Origin: Archilochus colubris
Lineage: Eukaryota > Chordata > Aves > Apodiformes > Trochilidae
DNA: 64,000 nucleotides
Reading direction: 5' to 3'
Assembly (NCBI GenBank): GCA_023079485.1
Contig: CM041084.1
Location: 12,646,609 to 12,710,608, forward strand
The notes beneath the pieces were generated by a model. The model was not told the DNA's origin, made no database searches, and worked only from the letters and a program-made list of their open reading frames with translations. Of this stretch, positions 1 to 11,785 are shown piece after piece; positions within the stretch are counted from its first letter, which is position 1, and every line of letters begins with the position of its first letter. The translations under genes were made by a program, and so were the position numbers.

Positions 1-2911
1 AAGCCATTTAAGAGGCCTAAAGGCAAGGCTGCTTCTTGTTCTGCTTCGGTTTACAAAAGATGGGAGAGGAACTCTTCTATGAGACCAGAAGTTGTGCAGC
101 AGATGACTGCTATATACAAAATTTTCACATGAAGGAAGCACCTTTGACCATGTCACAAGCTCTGTAGAATAAAACTGCATATAGAAGTATGAGTCTCATG
201 GGAAATCTGAACAATAACATCAAAATATATGCCTTAGATTCTGACATTTTTTCTGTATGAAAAAGGAAGTCAATATTCAAGCAGTTCAAACAGATTTTCC
301 CCAGCTTAGTAAAGGCTCTCCCTGGACTATGCTGAAAGAAAGAAGGGAAAGATATTTCTTTGAACACCTAGTCCACTACATTTTTATAATAGTAAGTCTG
401 GTGTGCAAACAAAGGCATTTTTCTGTTAATCAATTTAGATTTACAATCTATGCACTATCTGAAGCATTTAAAATCACAGTTCTGTTGCTGTGCAGAGAAG
501 CAAATCGATCTTATTTTGATGACATGGACCTGAGGCACAAAGTGGCTCAGAACCTGATTTGCAAAGACATTGAGGCTCCCAAAATGCAGTGAGGTTTTGA
601 AAAGGGTATTTAGACATATTGTCAGGTCTGTGATGCTTTGGACTCTTGATGCCTAAAAATTCCATGCTGTAACTTAAAATGTTTTTGCACTGCCTTCGTC
701 ACTTCAAGGATTCATGAAGTGTATGAATAAAATGGTATTTGAGACATGTTAGTTTCCAATGCAGGCATTGTATTTACAGTTAAAATTTAATAATAATTTA
801 GTTCTGCTGATTTAAGAATTCAGATGGTATTTAATGGGTTTTCCTGGTCAATAAGCTCCATTTTTATGGAAGTACACTGAAAATAGTCCCAGGATTATAG
901 TGCATAGTCCCAGGAGCAAACGATATACAAGGCTGGTTCTTTTGGTTCTTTCTCCTAAGTGACTGCAAATGAAGATTTATCAGAAGCTGTTTGTTTTTAC
1001 TAGAATCTGATATAATGCATCTGCAATTTGGGAAATAAAATATTTTTTCACATCTCTAATAATAATTAGCTTGGCACTCAAGGCAATAAAACAAAATTAT
1101 TTAGGTAATTGGAAGTGGCTAAGTAACCAATTATTTTAAGATCCTTTGAGGCTTCGGGAGAAAAAATAAAAAAGTACTCCCAAAGTGAATATCCAATGCA
1201 CAGCTTCTGCAAATGTTTCACATGGAGACAGGATTATGGATGTGTCACTTGCAGTCCCTTGCAGTATGTTAAGTCATTTTATATCTGATGATGATACGGT
1301 GAAACAGTGTGCTCCTGCAATGCCATGAGAAGAATGCAGAGCAAACATCTGAAACACCTCTGAATGTCCCTCCTAGGTTCTGAGTTCATTGTGACATTCT
1401 GCTGAATCCTGAATTGCATTACCCTAAAAAATTATTGGGGGATGCAAGATTCCTCCAAATCCCCTGCTCTACTGGCCTCTACTGGTGTGACAAAGGCCAA
1501 ATGTTATTTTTCTCTACTATTTCTCTCTTTAGGTTAGCTCAGTCTCCCTGAATAAGGTATAAACATGTAGAAAAACACGCAATGACCACTCACTGATTAT
1601 TGTTTGGTAAGGGAGTAATGGGAGTTATTAACCGCTTACAGTTCTTACCATGACTCAATGTGCCTCAATGAAGCACATAAAATGTATTTTTTTGAGAACA
1701 TCCAGTCGTAAATTACACAAATAGTTACTCTCACATGCTCTGCCAATAGTCGAGCACTCTGATCAGTAAAATACTGGTCTTCATTTTGTGTACCCTGGCA
1801 TTCTTCACCATAATCTTTTTTCTTTGCCAAAGCTCTCTTCTTGGGGTGATCAACAATTACAACAAAAAAGCATTATCATCTTACTGCAAAGGTAGGGCTT
1901 TAGCTTCCTGCTGCAGGATAGTGTCAATTGTCAGCATCTTGTTTGGTTTGTTTAGCTGACTTTTATTCTCTGACATTTAGAGATTATGTGTTTTCCTTTT
2001 CCTTCTCATTGCCAGAGCCATCTGTGGGTCTTTAAACAGACACATCCATTAGGAATATTAGATAGACAGAGCTGATGTGCAATGGAGCAAAATGACAAAC
2101 TCCTTTTCTTAATTAATGCTATCACTGCTGCTCGAGTGAGGTTTGCAAGCTTCTGAAGTAGTTTGGAAATGAATGTGTTCCCACATTTCCTTGAGCATTT
2201 TCCTACTACATTTAGACTGGTCCTGAAGTTGAAGAGTGGAGTGTCCTAGGATACTGGGACCCTGAAAACACATCTTCACTTTCTGCACTAAACATTGAGT
2301 GGAACCAATCCTGGAGCTCAGCCATCTGCATTGTTTGACTGTAAGGAGCATCCCTGCTATGCTGTCAGTCTGTCCAGTTAGTGCTCTGCCAAATGATCCC
2401 CAGATCCTCCCTGCTGAGGATTTTGAGTGTGATCAATAAAGAGAACTTGTGAGATTCCTCAGTTGTGAAGGTTAAGGGGTGTGTTAGAGCAATTATTGCT
2501 TCATTCAGCTTGCCCTTGACTTTCCCTCTGTACAAAATATAATCCAAAAGAATTTCAGTCCAGACACTAAAAACTGATCCCAATATAAACTCAAGACCCA
2601 GCTGGAACAGATAACCAGAGTTGTGAACTGGGGATATTTCACAGCTATAAAATATCTCAAAGAGGAGTTTGAATCTTGAATACATGGATCGCAGACATTA
2701 TATTGGCAGCAAAAACATAGCAGAGATGGGAAAGGGTTAATCTTTGCCCCAGTTCCACCTTTATATGGCGGTATTTTCAGTGTGTAGGGATGGAGTTGCC
2801 TACATAATCTGATTGCTCCATATCACCATTATTATTAACTGCTACCATTTCCATCAGAGAAAATTATAACATTTTTTCCACATACTTAATTTCCTGAACA
2901 ATTCAGGAAAA
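1..2911. other. Non-coding DNA with unassigned minus-strand open frames
   Basis: No gene is established here. On the minus strand there are three open stretches with protein-like composition: about 1639-1860, ending at a good splice-donor match (GTAAGA at 1633-1638 region); 2109-2351; and 2365-2685 (106 codons). The last two lie in different frames, so they do not form one intact reading frame. I recognise no domain or family. They may be chance frames in AT-rich DNA, a decayed insertion, or short exons. The rest of the stretch is AT-rich unique sequence with no repeat I can name. Confidence 0.5.
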
Positions 2912-3235
2912 TTAGGCTGCACCTTGAATATTGTGTTCAGTTCTAGGCTCCTCACTAAAAGAAGGACATTGAATTACTGGAGTATGTTGAGAGGAAAACC
3001 AAGCTGGTGAAGGGTCTAGAGCACAAGTCTTAAGAGGTGCAGCTGAGGGATGTGGGGTTCAGTCTGGGAAGGAGGAGGCTGAGGGGAGACCTTATTGATC
3101 TCTACAACTGCCTGAAAAGACCTTGTAGTGAGGTGGGTGCTGGTCTCTTCTCATGACTAACCAGTGACAAGACAAGATGGCCCCACGTTGTGCCAGGGGA
3201 GGTTTAGATTGGATATTAGGAAAATTTGCCATTTT
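2912..3235 (+). mobile_element. CR1 LINE fragment, sense orientation, 3' end missing
   Basis: The block reads like the 3' part of an avian CR1 retrotransposon on the plus strand. It has a diverged 'cagttctaggctcctcac' start, then the hallmark 'gaggctgaggggagacctta', 'tctacaactgcctgaaa', 'gtagtgaggtgggtgctggt', and 'gccaggggaggtttagatt' followed by 'ggatattagg'. These follow the order known for the CR1 segment after the reverse-transcriptase region. The match stops shortly after 'ggatattaggaaaattt', so the terminal untranslated region and the ATTCTATGATTCT-type tail are absent. Many substitutions and indels indicate an old copy with no coding capacity. The identification rests on knowledge of CR1 consensus sequences; family level is not assigned. 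Confidence 0.9.
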
Positions 3236-4272
3236 GCTTGGTGAAGACCTTCTATGTGTTTTGATGCTTTATAAAAGAAACTAATTTCTAATATTTAGTT
3301 TTTAAATCTCCCTTATGTTTACTTACTGCTTAATACATGAAGTTAGATCTAGGTGGTATCTGGGCAAACACATCTAGAAAAGTACATTAATCAAAATTGT
3401 GAGGTTATTGTTTGTATCACATTAGCTCCTGGAAACTTCACTCATAAATCAGAGCAGGTTTTTTTTCTAGGCATTCAGCCTATTGGTGAGAAGATTTTTG
3501 GATTTTTTTTTTTTTTTTTCTAGCAGAAGATGTAAATTGTATTTCTTTGTTTCGGGTCTGCTAAAAAATATGAAGAGAATGAAAATATTTCAGTTGTAAT
3601 TAAATCAAACACATAATATATCTTACTTCAAAATTAATCCACATGACCTTAAAAATGGCACGCAGGTGTCATATACCCTAGGTAATACCTCTCTGCTGAG
3701 ATAACTCACTAAGCAGCATGATCCATAGTGGGCTATGATCCTTGTCTTGGTTCAAATACTCAAGTGTAAGGTGATAAAAATGAATCAGGAAAACCTAGCA
3801 CTTTTTAAAGACATTAGTGCCCATCATCCAAACTGAAAGGCTTTGCAGTGGTTCAGAAGATACTACAGACACGTCCATGATAGAGAGAAGCTATGTGATT
3901 AAGAAAATTATTTGATCTGGAATTGTTATATAATTCCCATAGAGAGAAAACCTATTACTGTGCTCTGAAAGCTGTTTTTAATTCTTCATTAAATATATAG
4001 AGATACACACAAGCTTTTGTGTCTCTTGAATTTGTCTAGTTTCAGCTTTCCCTAATTGGATCATTATCTACTTGTTCATTAACTGAACAACACCCTGCTG
4101 TCAACACTTCGCTCCATACATATATATATATTCAGTGTGTGTTAACAAGGCACTCTTAACCTTCTTTTGCTAAAATAAACTATATTAACTTCTTCACATA
4201 CTTTCTACTGGTTTTAAGTCTTTTAATCATTACTGTGGGTTTTACCTGAGCCCTTTCCTATTTATCAACACC
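3236..4272. other. Unique AT-rich non-coding DNA
   Basis: No gene or named repeat was seen. The stretch holds a T17 run at 3503-3519 and a short TA run near 4119-4130. The first bases may still include a few diverged positions of the preceding CR1. Confidence 0.6.
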
Positions 4273-4900
4273 TGTCACAGTTTAGCAGTTTGGGCAGGCC
4301 AAATACCAGAGGACAGAAATATTACCCCCACCCCCCACCCCCACCCCCCCCTCCCACCCTTCCAAGGGAATATAAAAGGGGAGTAAGGACAAGAGACTTA
4401 AAAGCTGGAAATAGCTTACTAGAACAGGAAAGGGCAGTAACGCATGGGATAAGGAATAAATATTCAAAAAGAGGTACAACCCGGTCTCGATGCTGGCAGG
4501 GAAGGTGCCTGAGGGCCCCTTGCAGCAGGGCCGACTCAGGAGAGGGCTCTCCGGCTCTGCCCAGCACCGGATGGATGTGGATTCTGAAGAGCAGGGGGTG
4601 AGCTGGGGGTTAAGGAGCGCTGGGGAACAGCAGCGAAGCGAGGAGCGGGCGAGATGGAGGGGGGCTGCTGGGCTGCCTGACTTTATTATAGAGTATGGGC
4701 AGAAAATGAGGGGAAATATTGACCCCTCTGTGTTCCATACCTCTCGGATCCCTCAGGGCCCTGAAGACCCCCTATTGAGGTCCTCGTACTCATACTTCAG
4801 TTTCTCCAGTCAAACTATGGCAACACCTTTCTTGAAGCACACACTCTAAACCTAGGCATGCTATTCCTGAGTTGCCAGCATCAGCATCAGTCACACAGTG
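4273..4900 (+). mobile_element. Solo LTR-like element, probably avian endogenous retrovirus (ERVL-like)
   Basis: The block begins TGTCACAG, fitting the TG start of an LTR and resembling the TGTCATGG starts of common avian ERVL LTRs. It is clearly richer in GC and CpG than its flanks; about ten CpGs lie between 4440 and 4650. Its body shares an ordered set of words with the element at 48.0 kb: an AAAAGGGGA-G-AAGGA segment, a degenerate -ACTT-AA-GCTGGAA segment, then 'GGTCTCGATG' (GATCTCGATG in the other copy). No gag, pol or env frame is present, so this looks like a solo LTR. The 3' boundary near 4900 and the family name are inferred; I could not establish a target-site duplication. Retained CpGs suggest it is younger than the 48 kb copy. 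Confidence 0.6.
4325..4359. repeat. C-rich tract with quadruplex potential on the minus strand
   Basis: Runs of 5, 6, 5, 8, 3 and 3 cytosines are separated by single A or T bases. The minus strand therefore has at least four G-runs of three or more with one-base loops, the classical G-quadruplex pattern; the plus strand could form an i-motif. The tract lies inside the LTR-like element and produces artefactual Pro-rich and Gly-rich open frames. Confidence 0.9.
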
Positions 4901-7900
4901 CTGCTACTATGAGCATTCTTGCATTTTCGTGGATGTTAATTTAGCCATCGCATTGAGGCTGGCAGTCTGAGCAGATGGTGGATCACTCATCTCCATCAGA
5001 GACCTCCATACACATTTTTGATCCATACCAACTGGACTGCTTCCAAATAATTTTTGGGCATGGTTCATGTGCTGAGGATGGGCAAGAGGACATTTCAGAT
5101 AGGCTTTTTCTTTATATGGATTAAGACAATTTTTTTGTCACAACACTTTAGTCCTTTTCAAAGCAGCTACATTTTCAGGACTATTCTATCATATCATATC
5201 ATTGTTTCTAGATGCCTAAGCTTGTTAAAATTAAAACTCACATTTTTGGCTGTTGTGGTGTTGACCAATCTAGATTCCCTAACTTCATTAGGTGTGAAAT
5301 CTTTATGTTCACTTAACAATCTTCCAGCTTTCTGCCATTTGCAGAGTTTACTAGAGCTCAGTTTATGCTTTCTGGATCATTGATAGCAAATAGCATGGAA
5401 GTAAGAATCCAATTCTGTGTGAATTTTTCAGAAACACTCATTCACTGATGATTACTAATTTACAATTTGATATAGAGGTCTCTTAATTAACAGGTTTTAA
5501 TCCATTTAATGTGTTGATATCATATTGTTCAAGTTCTTTAATCAAAAGGGCATGTGATGTGAAATCAGAAGTCTAATCATATTACATGAGCACTATTATC
5601 TTTATCAGCTACATATTTAATCTCATCAAAAAAAGATACTAAGTTACTGTGACATGATTCATTTTCCTGAGCCCGGCACTAAATATAATTGTCATCAATT
5701 ATATTTTCTTTCTTTAATTCTTTGTTAATTAAGTTTCATAAATCAAGTTCTGTATCACCCATTCTAATAATAATCACTTAAAAATTGTTTTTACCCTCTT
5801 GGATGACTGAAACATGAAAGAATGAAGTATAATCAGAGATAGTGAATGGTATAAGAAAGATGAAGAAAACATTACATGCTTATTTCTTCACAAACGCTGT
5901 AACTATGAGCAGTCACCTAAAAATCAGCATTTCCCCAGATTTAAATAGCAAAATAATGTTGTTACCACAAATAATCAAAAAGCATAAATTTTGTCCAAAT
6001 AAAGAGCTTTTAAAACCATTAAAAGCATTTAAAGCAGTCTTATTTTTTTCCTGAACATCATTTTGTGTTTAATTACCAAATATTCAGACAGTCACATAAA
6101 TTAATTTAGAAAGAAAATTTGTTGTTACGTTCCTATGGAAAGACTTGCCAATATTTTGCAGCAGTTCTGTTATTTCAAGAGACCAGCTGTTTCATTTTGT
6201 TATTTGACTAAGTTTCATGTATGCTTCTTTCTGTGAAATACTGGACAAAGACAGGATTCCATTTCTTTGGGCAGAGGCATGGATAAAATATGAATGGATA
6301 TCAAACTCCAGTACAACTGCAACTTTACAGATGATGAAATGACAACCTGGAATGACGAAGAATGATAGAGAAATCCTAATTAATGGTGGAGAAAATGTTA
6401 GGGCTGGTAGAAACAACACTGTCAAATGATAAATTCAGCATTTTAAACAGTGTTCTCATTTATTACTTTTATGAAAAGTAGAATTTTATTAATGAAAGTA
6501 ATCTTCTCTTTAAATTTTGACAGATGATTATGCTTCAGAAGGACTTCACATCTGAACAGTAAAATGAGATTCCATAGACCTGATTCACAAATCATCCAGG
6601 TATGTTTGGAGAATATATACCCTTCCCAAACACATTGCAGCTGTAAGTAGAAGTTTAGGTTTTATGTATTAAATAAACAAAAGGAAGATACCTGATCTCT
6701 TTCTGCTGATTGCATTGCTTCGTGGAACACCTGCTTTCAAAAAATATTAAGAAAGTAAGAATATATCTTGCTGAAGAATTCAGATCAGAATTCAGCACAG
6801 CATCAGTACTGGAATCATGGTGATTCCACTTTTCTGTTCAAATCCCTTCAAAATACCCTCACCTAAATCTCAAAGTATTGGAATTCAGTCCATCAGATAT
6901 AAAAATTCAGAGTTGTAGCTGCCTAATTACAGTCCCCTGCCATTTATGCAAATCTTTCCACAGACTTCAAACATTTTTTGAGTAATTCCTGACATTACAG
7001 ATGGTAGCCTGTTTTTAGTAAATGGTAAATCAGGCACAAGTGGACACTTTCTCTTTGAAGGAAACATAAATATGGCCACTGAAATCTGAAAGTGTTAATG
7101 CTGTAGTGATTTCTGTATACTTGTGATTTTTTATGATATCAAAAGGAAACCTTGTCAATGTATAATAAATATGCGTTTACTCCTTTTGAAATGCACATAA
7201 AAGACACATGGGTCTGTTATCTATAGGATAATAGAAGATGGTTCTACTTGTGCTTTAAATGATGCACCACTGATAAACCACTGATAGTACCTTCCCCTGG
7301 TGGTTTGGTATCATCATATGTAAGTCATTATATCACCTTGAAAACATAAAAAGTCACTTTTTAGTGACTGCTTTAACCTGGGTATCTTGACTATTCAGGT
7401 AACTGATTAGTGATGACCATTTCTTGATTCTGTGAGAAAGCTGTGTATTACTTGGCTTCAGCAATATTTATCACTGACTTCGATTCTCTAGAGAGAGGTT
7501 AAAGGGTTGTAACCAAAATTAAAGTAAGACAATGATTTCTAATTCAAGCTTCCCTGAGCTGATTTACTTAATTAGCCTGTCTCAGAAACAGAGGAGTATG
7601 AGGGAAATAACAAAAGAGCTAACTAACAGTGTTTCTTATATTACAAACACTTGACTCCTTTAATGGGACTTTTGTAAAAGGACCCTGAAAAAGAAAGACA
7701 AGTAAATAACTATTAAAACTTACTTTAGGTGTTTAGGGACGGATATCCACTGTAGCTTTGATGGAAAACCCCAGTAACCTACTGAGTAGCTTGCATCTGA
7801 ACAAAAGTTCTGTTCAAAAATACAGTTTGATTGGACACCCGCACTCTGTTCTGGAAGCGTGAGATTTGATAGCATCTCTCTCTTTTAACAGCAGAAATGT

Positions 7901-8945
7901 GAAAATTAAACAGCTTCAATACTTTCCTGCCAAAATGTATTGGAAATGTACTATAGTTATCACATTAATCTTTTCCAAGAGTTATACTGCAGAAAGAAAA
8001 CAGGGTTCTAAAACGTATTAGATCTTTCCAAGTTACTAAATGCTGTTTTAGAACTTCTTTCATTACTCTTTCCTCCAAAATGATACTTTGAAACTTAAGA
8101 GTCATACAGACAAAAGGTTGCCAGGTTGAGTGCAAAAAGGTATGAAAATGCAATGTATTTTGCAGTCATTCCCAGAAGCAGTTAAAATCTGCTCCATCTT
8201 CTCTTCAGTGTCAGGGATCAAAGAAGAATCATTTTAAAGGCAATGAACTTTGAGATATTTCTTAGGCTTGATCAATTCTTCAGTACGTACTAAATGTTAA
8301 CATATTCCGTTGCTAGGAATAGTAGCAATAACATAATCTTATTAGGGGTTCTTCAGACTTGTGCTACATTTAGACATAGAAAAAAAAGCCAGAGTGAGCT
8401 CTGTCTCTTTTTATGTATAGTAGAAATTTTAAGAGGTGGGAAAAGGAACATTTAAGTCTCAGAAAAGGTTGTCCTCTCAGTCCGAGCAATGTTCTGTCAT
8501 ATGGCAAATTTCAGACAACCAAACTGCATGCAAAGCATATACATTTCAGTCTCTTAGAAGTGATCAGGGGGCAGTAAACTGCACATTCCTTGTCATAGTG
8601 GAGGTTTTTACCTTACAGACTAATAGACAATAAAGACTGTTATTTGCACGTAGAAATATTAATAGTAGTTCTTAACTTGAAAGAAAAGTTTTAGGAATGG
8701 AATTTTGCTTGTGACTCGGATGATGTTTTATCCCAACAGCTCTGGAAAAGCATTTATAAAAGCTATAAAATATGTTGGTTTTATTTTTTATACTACTTTA
8801 TGCTTGCATGCAGACTAATTTGTATGATTTTTAATAATGAAATCATTCAAATTTCGATGAGAAGGATTGAATGGTAGCCAGTATCCCAGAAAGATGTTGG
8901 TGTAGTCAGCAATGCAAGTCAGAACAGTGGTAAAATGTTTTAACT
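4901..8945. other. Unique AT-rich non-coding DNA
   Basis: No gene or named transposable element was recognised. It contains the inverted repeat at 5681-5706 and an octamer ATGCAAAT at 6946-6953. A minus-strand open frame at 7724-7881 ends at a perfect GTAAGT donor (7718-7723). That frame has protein-like composition, with two Trp and three Cys residues, but matches nothing I know. Confidence 0.6.
5681..5706. repeat. Perfect inverted repeat with paired homeodomain-type cores
   Basis: Eleven-base arms (5681-5691 and 5696-5706) are exactly complementary around a four-base TCAT centre. Each arm carries TAATTG/CAATTA, the core bound by many homeodomain proteins, so the site offers two cores in opposite orientation. 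The surrounding 100 bases are also rich in TAAT/ATTA words. Function is inference only. Confidence 0.85.
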
Positions 8946-9024
8946 TTTATTATATTATTCTATCCAGAATTTGCATTTCTCGTGGCTGTGCTGGAGATGA
9001 TCCCACATATCATAAAGCAGTTAA

Positions 9025-9206
9025 TTAATCTGCATGATAAAAGTTGCTGGAATCATCTTTTTTTTGCTGATCTGCTAAATTTTTAGCTATACTGATAAGT
9101 GAGATATCACCACTGGAAATTTTCTGATAGCCTTCACTGTCCTTCAGTCTTGGCTCATCGATTGGGAATCCAGGCAGAGATTCTACTGATATGGTGGACT
9201 TAAAAA
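9025..9206 (-). CDS. Possible terminal coding exon (unidentified protein)
   Basis: On the minus strand a strong polypyrimidine tract ending TTTTTAAG (just above 9206) is followed by about 57 open codons that end in TAA at 9025-9027. The deduced tail is hydrophilic and rich in Asp, Ser and Lys, includes FPIDEP near its start, and ends NFYHAD. Codons favour the purine-first pattern of real genes. A minus-strand AATAAA lies at 8946-8951, about 75 bases past the stop, so acceptor, frame, stop and poly(A) signal stand in the order of a last exon. I do not recognise the family and found no convincing upstream exon. A chance frame in AT-rich DNA is a serious alternative. Confidence 0.22.
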
Positions 9207-11359
9207 GAGAAAAATATGAAAAAGAAATTGAGATCATACAAATCACACCTTAAAACCCACCAAACAACTATACAGCATTTTAATCTTATTTTAAATTACA
9301 TTATTCTAAGTTGCTTGGATTCATGACAATGCCTGTAGTGTACTCTAAAAGCAATGTGCAAGATAAAAGGTCTTTAGTATATTTGTCATTTAAAAAATTA
9401 CAGTTTAGATTGCACAGTAAATCAAAATATATTCCCAAATATTACTATACGAAAAATTCTGAGGTTTTCAATTCTTCTTAGCTTTCATTGTGACCACTGG
9501 TGTGTATTTTCACATGAGCTAATCCAGTAGCTAAATTAAGTGAAAATGAGATAAAATGTAGCTTTGAACAATAATAATCTCTGGTTTACTGGGAGGTTCT
9601 AAACCAACATTTGAAAAATTAACATTGTTTTCTGCTAGAAAGTAAAAGAGCAGCAAACTACGTTAAAAAATCTTGACATCTGTAAGGTAATCAGTTCTCT
9701 GACTTGCAAATAATGTAACATTTTACCGCATCTCTTTACATCTCAGTAACAGCCTAGTTGGCTAAAAAATGTGCCACAAGTCAGCAAGAGGATAAAGAAA
9801 ATGGTAATGGGACAAAAAAAAAATTAAAAATAATTTCAAAAACCTTACAGGTTTTTAATTTACCTTACTATTTGCTCTTCCTTAGTCATCATCACCATTC
9901 CCTAAGTCACCACTATAATCATAATCTTATAATTCCCTCTAGCTGTACAGATTTTTCTAGTTTGGATGTCATTTGCAGTTCTCGCAGTCAGTGTCTCTTT
10001 CAGTCTCATTGCAAACATCCAGCTTGCTCAAATCTGAGCTGCTTTTGTCGCAGAAACTGGGGAAAAAAAAAAAAAAAAAAAAAAGTGATATATTAACTCT
10101 TTCAAGAGGGAAGTGTTTTCTCAATGAGTATATTTTCTGAAAATTAAGGCATCAAAAATCTCATGCAATGACTTTTACAGTTCATGTATTCTGCGTTCCA
10201 TATTGAATCCTTTGAATCCTTCAGATGATGTTATATGGGAAAATGTGAGTTTGTAGTGACCTCAAGCCAGAGGCACCATGACCTAACATCATGCTGAACA
10301 AAGTTTGGAAAAAAAATTCTCGTCTGTCTTCACATGGCTCTATCTCAAATAAGTACCTCCTTCATGCTACCCAACTAGCATTTCCCAGGAACTTCTTCCA
10401 GATGTAATAAACCACATGGCTTGCCTTTAAGAATTGAAAGAAATTCAGAAGCACAAAAAGAAAAAAAATGTTTTAAAACTGACAATTCAAAATGCTTCGC
10501 ATCTCAGCTTTGTGAGGCATAGCCTCCTCCAAGTTGTACTCTAAAGTTCTTGCTTAACTGGCTAAGGACACTAATTTAGTTTAATTTTCTCTAATATTTT
10601 TATAAGAGAAAACTGTAATTTAATGTAAACATAGAAAGTAAACCTTTCCACCTAAAAGGAGTTTCCCTCTGCCCAATCATATAACAATTTAATGTCAATA
10701 AAATCATTTTGCAACACCTCTATGTTTAATTTGTCTGAACCTTCCACACACAGATTAACTTTCTTTGGGATTAAAATACTGAAAGACAAGTGGTGAAAAA
10801 TGCCCAGAGGATACCCTTCATTAAATCTGCTAGTTCAAGCCTATGATAGCTTAAAAATCAGGGAATTATGTGTTTATATTTCTATTACTTTTAACTTCAT
10901 GTTACTTAAAAAATTAAAAAAACTTTAAAAGCTTAATTTTGCTTCTCATCTCCATCAGGATAAAAGCCATCTGGTGCCTATATACAGCATAAGTTTGATT
11001 TTGGCTGATGAATGTAACACACAGCAGAGAAGGTGCAGCTCACCAACTGTCTTGTCTGTAGTAGTGGCCATTAGCAGACACTTGAAGAAGGCGAGCAGAA
11101 CACTCCCAAAGTATCTTCCCTTCTGCACTTTTGAGACCTGCTGAGTCACAGATGGTGTAATTGCACCTAATATGCCCCACCCCCTTTTGTCTTCATTTGA
11201 GTGATTTTCCAACCTACATAAACTTTTGACATCAAATCATGTGGAAATAAATTCCTTGGTTTAATCGTGTGTAAAATGTATTGGCTTGTGGTTATTTTAA
11301 AATGGATAAATGTGGTGCCTTGGTTCTTTCACTGAAGGCAAATAAAACACACACTGCTT
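9207..11359. other. Unique AT-rich non-coding DNA
   Basis: No gene or named repeat was seen apart from the A22 run at 10063-10084. The bases just before that run do not resemble a SINE or processed mRNA that I can name. Confidence 0.6.
10063..10084. repeat. Poly(A) tract, 22 A
   Basis: An uninterrupted run of 22 A follows 'cagaaactgggg'. It may be a retrotransposed 3' tail or a simple mononucleotide repeat. No parent sequence is recognisable upstream. Confidence 0.9.
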
Positions 11360-11785
11360 GCTCGTAGCTCTCTGTGCACACAGTGAAAAAGTGAGTTACC
11401 CCACGTTAAAATCACGTCAGTAACATTACTCCATGTTGCTTCAGTATTTGGCGAATTTACTCTAAACCCACATGGTTTTCTGAAATGATACATATTGAAT
11501 TACCATGAAGCATTTCTGGCTTCTGTTACCTTCCTCTGCACTCACAAACCAAGTCTATGCCAATATTCCAGATTACTTATTAAAGATATTTTTACATCAC
11601 GCAGGATTAGAAGGGCCCTTAGCGTTCCATATATTAAGCAGGTGGCTCTAATTGCCGCAGCATGCTGGCTTCTGATGCTCCACAGTTAGCTTAATATCTC
11701 ACACAGTGTTTTCAAGCTTGCTTTTTGCAGCTATAATGTGTGAAAATGTACATTCCGTTACTGGATGGGAAGCTGACGTGTGGAG
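11360..11785. promoter_or_regulatory. Candidate conserved non-coding element (CpG-retaining)
   Basis: About nine CpGs occur in 425 bases, against a window in which CpG is generally scarce. They lie in non-repetitive sequence with dense transcription-factor-like words: CACGTCA and TGACGTGT (CRE/ATF-like half sites), CTCTAATTG (homeodomain core) and CAGGTGGC (E-box-like). No open frame in it looks convincingly coding, and no transposon is recognised. Retained CpG in old unique DNA fits purifying selection, but this is inferred from one sequence. Confidence 0.25.

Noticed and set aside
4282..4849. Four overlapping open frames on both strands
   Set aside because: They cross a C-rich tract inside an LTR-like element. 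Pro-rich and Gly-rich runs are artefacts, and no retroviral domain is present.
10063..10084. Poly(A) run as the tail of a processed pseudogene
   Set aside because: No coding or mRNA-like sequence recognised upstream, and no flanking direct repeats found.
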